Part shown: piece after piece, positions 60,422-64,000 of the stretch
Layout of the letters: every line of letters begins with the position of its first letter
Position numbering within the stretch: position 1 is the stretch's first letter
Assembly: GCA_946965045.2 (NCBI GenBank)
Contig: OX337240.1
Span: forward strand, 1,426,001 to 1,490,000
Direction of reading: 5' to 3'
Source: Epithemia pelagica
Lineage: Eukaryota > Bacillariophyta > Bacillariophyceae > Surirellales > Surirellaceae
Length of the DNA stretch: 64,000 nucleotides
Position numbers and translations under genes: made by a program
The notes under the pieces: model-generated
Told to the model about the DNA's origin: nothing
What the model saw: the letters and a program-made list of their open reading frames with translations, nothing else
Databases searched by the model: none

Positions 60422-63400
60422 TTAGAATAAAATCATCTGTGCCAATCTTGTTCGCTCCGGACCAGTTTGAATCTTTGTAAGCAGGTCCGCTAAATTTGTC
60501 TTAGACGGTTCAAAGGCAATCTTGCATGTACCGTTTGCCACGTTTTCGCGTACAAAATGATACGCAACTGAATTCGATTTCTTGCGTAGTGTCGATTCCG
60601 GTAAGGAACTGTTGTAGACCACAGACATGTTGTCTACTCGCACATGTGCATGCCCGTCCAAGGGAATACCCATCATCCTTATCTTGTATCGTAAGCCTTT
60701 CAGCATCTCCACTCCCACTTTGAGGGCCATAAATTCAGACCCAAACGTAGAAGTCTCAACGCTCGTTTGTTTCTTGCTATACCACGAGATGGGGGCTCGA
60801 TTCAAATAAATGAGCACACCTGTTCTTGAGCGTCGCGTCAGGAGATCTCCAGCATGGTCTGAATCGACAAAGACTGTCATTTGGACCGCTTTGCCTAATG
60901 GTTCGGGTGCATCTGGAGGAATTTCTTCAATGGCTCCAGGATAGAAGCCTGTCCAGTCACTCGTTGGTTCATCACCAAGCTCAATATATGATGGATCCAT
61001 GATGAGCCGTGAACGATCGTGTAGGTTGAGATAGGCAAACAGATGAAGCATTGCCTCCATATGCCCTTCTCTGGGCCCTGCCAAAAATCCAGCCAACATT
61101 GACACTTCTGCAGCGATGTCAATTCTTCCCAATTCGACGAGCCAGCGAAGCACACCCATTTGCTGTTGATAAAAGGTCATTAGCTGTGGATCACAATATG
61201 GTGTTGTGTCCAATTCAGGACGATACCCACTGGGCAACACACTTGGTGCTCTGGTTTTGAGTTTGCGGTCTTGATTTTCAAGCCATGAGACGACGTTCCG
61301 TATGGCTGCCTTTGCATATTTCTCTGAACTCAACGCCCAGCATCGTTGCGACACGTCATTATTGATATCGAACGTTTGTACTTGTGATCCCAGATAATAC
61401 TTAGGAATACCAATCGAATCTGGTTTAAGTAGGTAGTGGTGGTCAAGCATCGTCAAAGATTCCATCGGCTTGTGCGAGATGACCAATATGTCGTCTGTAT
61501 AGACGAACAGCATTTCGTAGTAGCGCTCTCCATTTCCCTTTGTAGCTTGACGTAAATAACAGTCTGGATCTGCTCGACATGGGAAATAGCCCAAGTCCTC
61601 TTGCAGGGTAGTGGACAGGAGATCGCGCCAGGCATAGGCACTGGTCTTTAACCCATAGAGGGCTTTCGTGATGATCGCAATCCGGCCTTGGTATTCGGTG
61701 CCAAATTCTAAACCGCATCTTGTGCAGACCTTTTCAAGGCATGGAGTGTTAAGATATGCTCCGGCAATATCAGCTGCTTGAATCTCTAATCCATTGAGAG
61801 CAGCCAGCATGAATCCAATTCGGACGCTCTCACGGCTGACGACACTTGCGTATGTTGGTGCTTCAGGCTCTTCCGTTCTATGGCCTCCAGCCACATATCT
61901 GGCCTTTTGGGTGAAATCCATCTTGACATCAAAAACAATGTGACAAGGGATTACCTGATAGCCAACTGGTTCTTTGACACCGTCATCCAATATTTTGACG
62001 GCTGGGAAAATCTTGGACATCTCCAGTTTCAGGGCTTTACGCCAATAATCCGTTCCAGTTTCACGATCAATCTGGAGAGCTCGTTCCACTGTTTTGGGCA
62101 CCTCAATGCCGTATTTTTGGGATTGCCGCATGTATCTTGTAGTCTTTGCTGCTTTGATCAGCCTCGTTCTCCTTCGTAGAGTGAACGGTACCCACCATGC
62201 AAACGCGGGTTCTTTTTCTAGTTTGTTCGCAACAGCATACTCAGCGACTTCGATAGGATACGATTCTTTGAGATCCTTCAGGGCCTCCCAACTTGAGGAG
62301 CCGTCCTTCCATTTAATACATAAGAACCAGCCTCTCGTTGTCTTCTTCTTGTGTTTTCGTCCGTTCAATTCGAATTCGCCATCCGATATGGGCACAGCTG
62401 TCTTGTCTGCTTTGTGATCGGTGATTTCCTCCACCATACGATACAAATTGCCCTCATCATCGAGTTGCTCGTAAATATTTTCGGCAATAAGATTTGCCGC
62501 ATAGGACTGTACATGGCCATCGTCGAATTCAACTTCATAGAGGGTCGTATCCAGATAGGGATTTGTCGAGGCATGTCCGACGACCCGACCCTCTGCATCG
62601 CGTTTCCTTCTTCTAACCGTCCCCTTTCGTTGGTCATCCCCAAGAGGCAGCATAACTTTAGCTGAAATGAGTTTATCGTATGCATCGGGTGCATAGGCAT
62701 CGGCTTCTGGCATCCGAACATCTGGTTGTTCGTCATCTTCGTAGGCCTCAAAGGTAGGCGTGTCAGCCTCATTATCGTCTTCATCAGCGATGGGGATACC
62801 GGCCATTCGATTCCCAAGGGCAGCTTTCAGGTTTTCCATATATAAAGCCTGCTGAGCTTTATGTGCGTCATCCATTTGTGATTCTCGGTGGATTGGCCAT
62901 ACGGAGGTTCGATGAACTATCTTTCCTTTGTCAGTAAAGACTTTGGCACACATTGCCTGCCCAACGGTATGACTTGGTCCCAGCCAGCGGCCCAATTTGC
63001 GACCCTCAAAGCCAGGGTTACTATACCAAACAAAATCAAACCATCGATGTTCAACGAGGTGGGAAATATCTGGCGTATCGCCAGTGAGTTGCTGAATGGG
63101 CGGACCATTCACATTGCTTCCAAAACTCGTGTGGGAGCGTCGTTCCGCCATTAGCATGAGACAATGGTCCCACAACACAGCTGGAGCGTTACTACGCCTC
63201 ATTTCGCGTCGGTAGAGGCGCTTCAATTCTCTGATATTGGCCTCAGCCAGGTTTTGGTTTGGAGTCCAGGCTTCCACAGGTTTAATGCGGCATCCGTATT
63301 TGTGGGCTACCTTCCGAAATTCTTGCGAGGTTAATTCTGGCGCGTTGTCAGGAATTATATGGTTGAAAATGCCGTAACTGTCGAAGACAGATGGCAACGT

Positions 63401-64000
63401 TGTCGGAGCTTCGCTTTTCTTTCGCATAGGGACGAAATGGACCCAGCCAAAGTCTGTGGCAAAGATCTGCCCGCATGTATGTTGATCAAGCGATTTCGTC
63501 TCAGAAAACAGTGTATCGGTGTACACATCTGCTCTCAGTCGGCGATGCCGCAGTTGGTATGCCGTGTGTTTCAAACGGCGACTCCCTCCTTGATCAGTAA
63601 ACTCTCGGACACCCAACTGTGTCGTCTGCTGGAATGTCCGCTCAGCGCTAGGAAGTCCAATACTCCATCGCTGTGCCAATTCATCTGGACGTACTGTCCC
63701 CTTTCGCCTATGTCCAATATCTGATACATGGACATGAATGGCGCGATTATTCACTCGTAGTGTCTTTGTCATTGCAAGGTTGATCGTCCGCTCACGCTTT
63801 TCTTCTGAGGCGTTCACTTGTACTGAATCCCGGAGTGCCCTTTCATCAACGTCAGGTGTTGAGTCATTCGGTTGCCACTCAGGTCTTTCATTCGTCATGT
63901 CGATTCGGCAAGAAGGATCTATTGTTTCAATCTCTTCTTTCGTGGGCTTGCGCGTGCGGAATTGGCTTAGAACGCCAACAAGGTCGAGTGGAATGCGCAA
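60422..64000 (-). CDS. Copia-type retrotransposon C pol, partial (continues beyond the window), with chromodomain-like segment
   Basis: Open frame of 1,192 codons ending at TAA 60422-60424 and still open at the right edge, so gag and the 5' LTR are not in the window. Numbered from the edge: integrase core with DVYTDTLF (about 160), IIPDNAPEL (about 218) and NLAEANIRELKRLYRR (about 255); a linker with acidic low complexity; a chromodomain-like stretch at about 553-590 (GWFLCIKWKDGSSSWEALKD); RT with QKARYVAGGH, IQAADIAGAYLNTP and LFVYTDDILVIS (about 833); RNase H with FVDSDHAGDLLTRRSRTG, VETSTFGSEFMALK and VRVDNMSVVYNS. Order is integrase before RT, hence Copia. No internal stop. It differs strongly from elements A and B and belongs to another lineage. 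Confidence 0.9.
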   Translation of the reverse strand: MRIPLDLVGVLSQFRTRKPTKEEIETIDPSCRIDMTNERPEWQPNDSTPDVDERALRDSVQVNASEEKRERTINLAMTKTLRVNNRAIHVHVSDIGHRRKGTVRPDELAQRWSIGLPSAERTFQQTTQLGVREFTDQGGSRRLKHTAYQLRHRRLRADVYTDTLFSETKSLDQHTCGQIFATDFGWVHFVPMRKKSEAPTTLPSVFDSYGIFNHIIPDNAPELTSQEFRKVAHKYGCRIKPVEAWTPNQNLAEANIRELKRLYRREMRRSNAPAVLWDHCLMLMAERRSHTSFGSNVNGPPIQQLTGDTPDISHLVEHRWFDFVWYSNPGFEGRKLGRWLGPSHTVGQAMCAKVFTDKGKIVHRTSVWPIHRESQMDDAHKAQQALYMENLKAALGNRMAGIPIADEDDNEADTPTFEAYEDDEQPDVRMPEADAYAPDAYDKLISAKVMLPLGDDQRKGTVRRRKRDAEGRVVGHASTNPYLDTTLYEVEFDDGHVQSYAANLIAENIYEQLDDEGNLYRMVEEITDHKADKTAVPISDGEFELNGRKHKKKTTRGWFLCIKWKDGSSSWEALKDLKESYPIEVAEYAVANKLEKEPAFAWWVPFTLRRRTRLIKAAKTTRYMRQSQKYGIEVPKTVERALQIDRETGTDYWRKALKLEMSKIFPAVKILDDGVKEPVGYQVIPCHIVFDVKMDFTQKARYVAGGHRTEEPEAPTYASVVSRESVRIGFMLAALNGLEIQAADIAGAYLNTPCLEKVCTRCGLEFGTEYQGRIAIITKALYGLKTSAYAWRDLLSTTLQEDLGYFPCRADPDCYLRQATKGNGERYYEMLFVYTDDILVISHKPMESLTMLDHHYLLKPDSIGIPKYYLGSQVQTFDINNDVSQRCWALSSEKYAKAAIRNVVSWLENQDRKLKTRAPSVLPSGYRPELDTTPYCDPQLMTFYQQQMGVLRWLVELGRIDIAAEVSMLAGFLAGPREGHMEAMLHLFAYLNLHDRSRLIMDPSYIELGDEPTSDWTGFYPGAIEEIPPDAPEPLGKAVQMTVFVDSDHAGDLLTRRSRTGVLIYLNRAPISWYSKKQTSVETSTFGSEFMALKVGVEMLKGLRYKIRMMGIPLDGHAHVRVDNMSVVYNSSLPESTLRKKSNSVAYHFVRENVANGTCKIAFEPSKTNLADLLTKIQTGPERTRLAQMILF

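Overview
The window looks like nuclear DNA of a diatom, probably a pennate one. The pointers are a light-harvesting (FCP/LHC-type) gene with a secretory-type presequence, a Tic21-like plastid-envelope gene, short GT-AG introns of about 60-190 bp, dense small genes on both strands, and Copia-type retrotransposons resembling the diatom CoDi group. The species cannot be fixed from sequence alone.

Bases 1-44204 are host genes: a Tic21-like plastid envelope protein, a four-helix LHC-family protein, a subtilisin-like protease, a 62-aa three-exon basic protein, a ZIP metal transporter, an RBM25-like splicing factor (RRM plus PWI), an SLC25 carrier, a membrane-anchored dephospho-CoA kinase, a 1,762-aa chorein/VPS13-like protein, a PhyH-type 2-oxoglutarate oxygenase with two unexplained frame changes, a repeat-rich 1.2-kaa protein, a tandem pair of PC-esterase/GDSL-like type II membrane proteins, a prolyl-hydroxylase-like oxygenase, cytochrome b561, sphingosine-1-phosphate lyase, a zinc-finger/pseudouridine synthase fusion, a small hypothetical protein and an MFS transporter. 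They do not form one pathway. Plastid (Tic21, LHC) and membrane/lipid (VPS13-like, S1P lyase, PC-esterases) functions recur.

Bases 44205-58592 are a nested transposon stack. Element A, a minus-strand Copia element (219-bp LTRs, TSD TGTCT), split a 101-codon ORF that encodes a signal-peptide-bearing protein. Element A was then hit three times: by intact Copia element B (6,283 bp, 232-bp LTRs, TSD AAGACA) in gag, and by a 1.38-kb terminal-inverted-repeat element and a 369-bp element in the reverse transcriptase. The 369-bp element carries a strikingly modular long hairpin.

Bases 58593-60421 show no convincing gene. Bases 60422-64000 are the pol of a third Copia element (C), with a chromodomain-like segment between integrase and RT; it runs off the right edge.

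The most interesting items are the regular hairpin (47059-47210), TGACGT/ACGTCA/TGACGC motifs in the LTRs of element B, a primer-binding site resembling an internal part of initiator tRNA-Met in both A and B, and an in-frame TGA separating gag and pol in element B.
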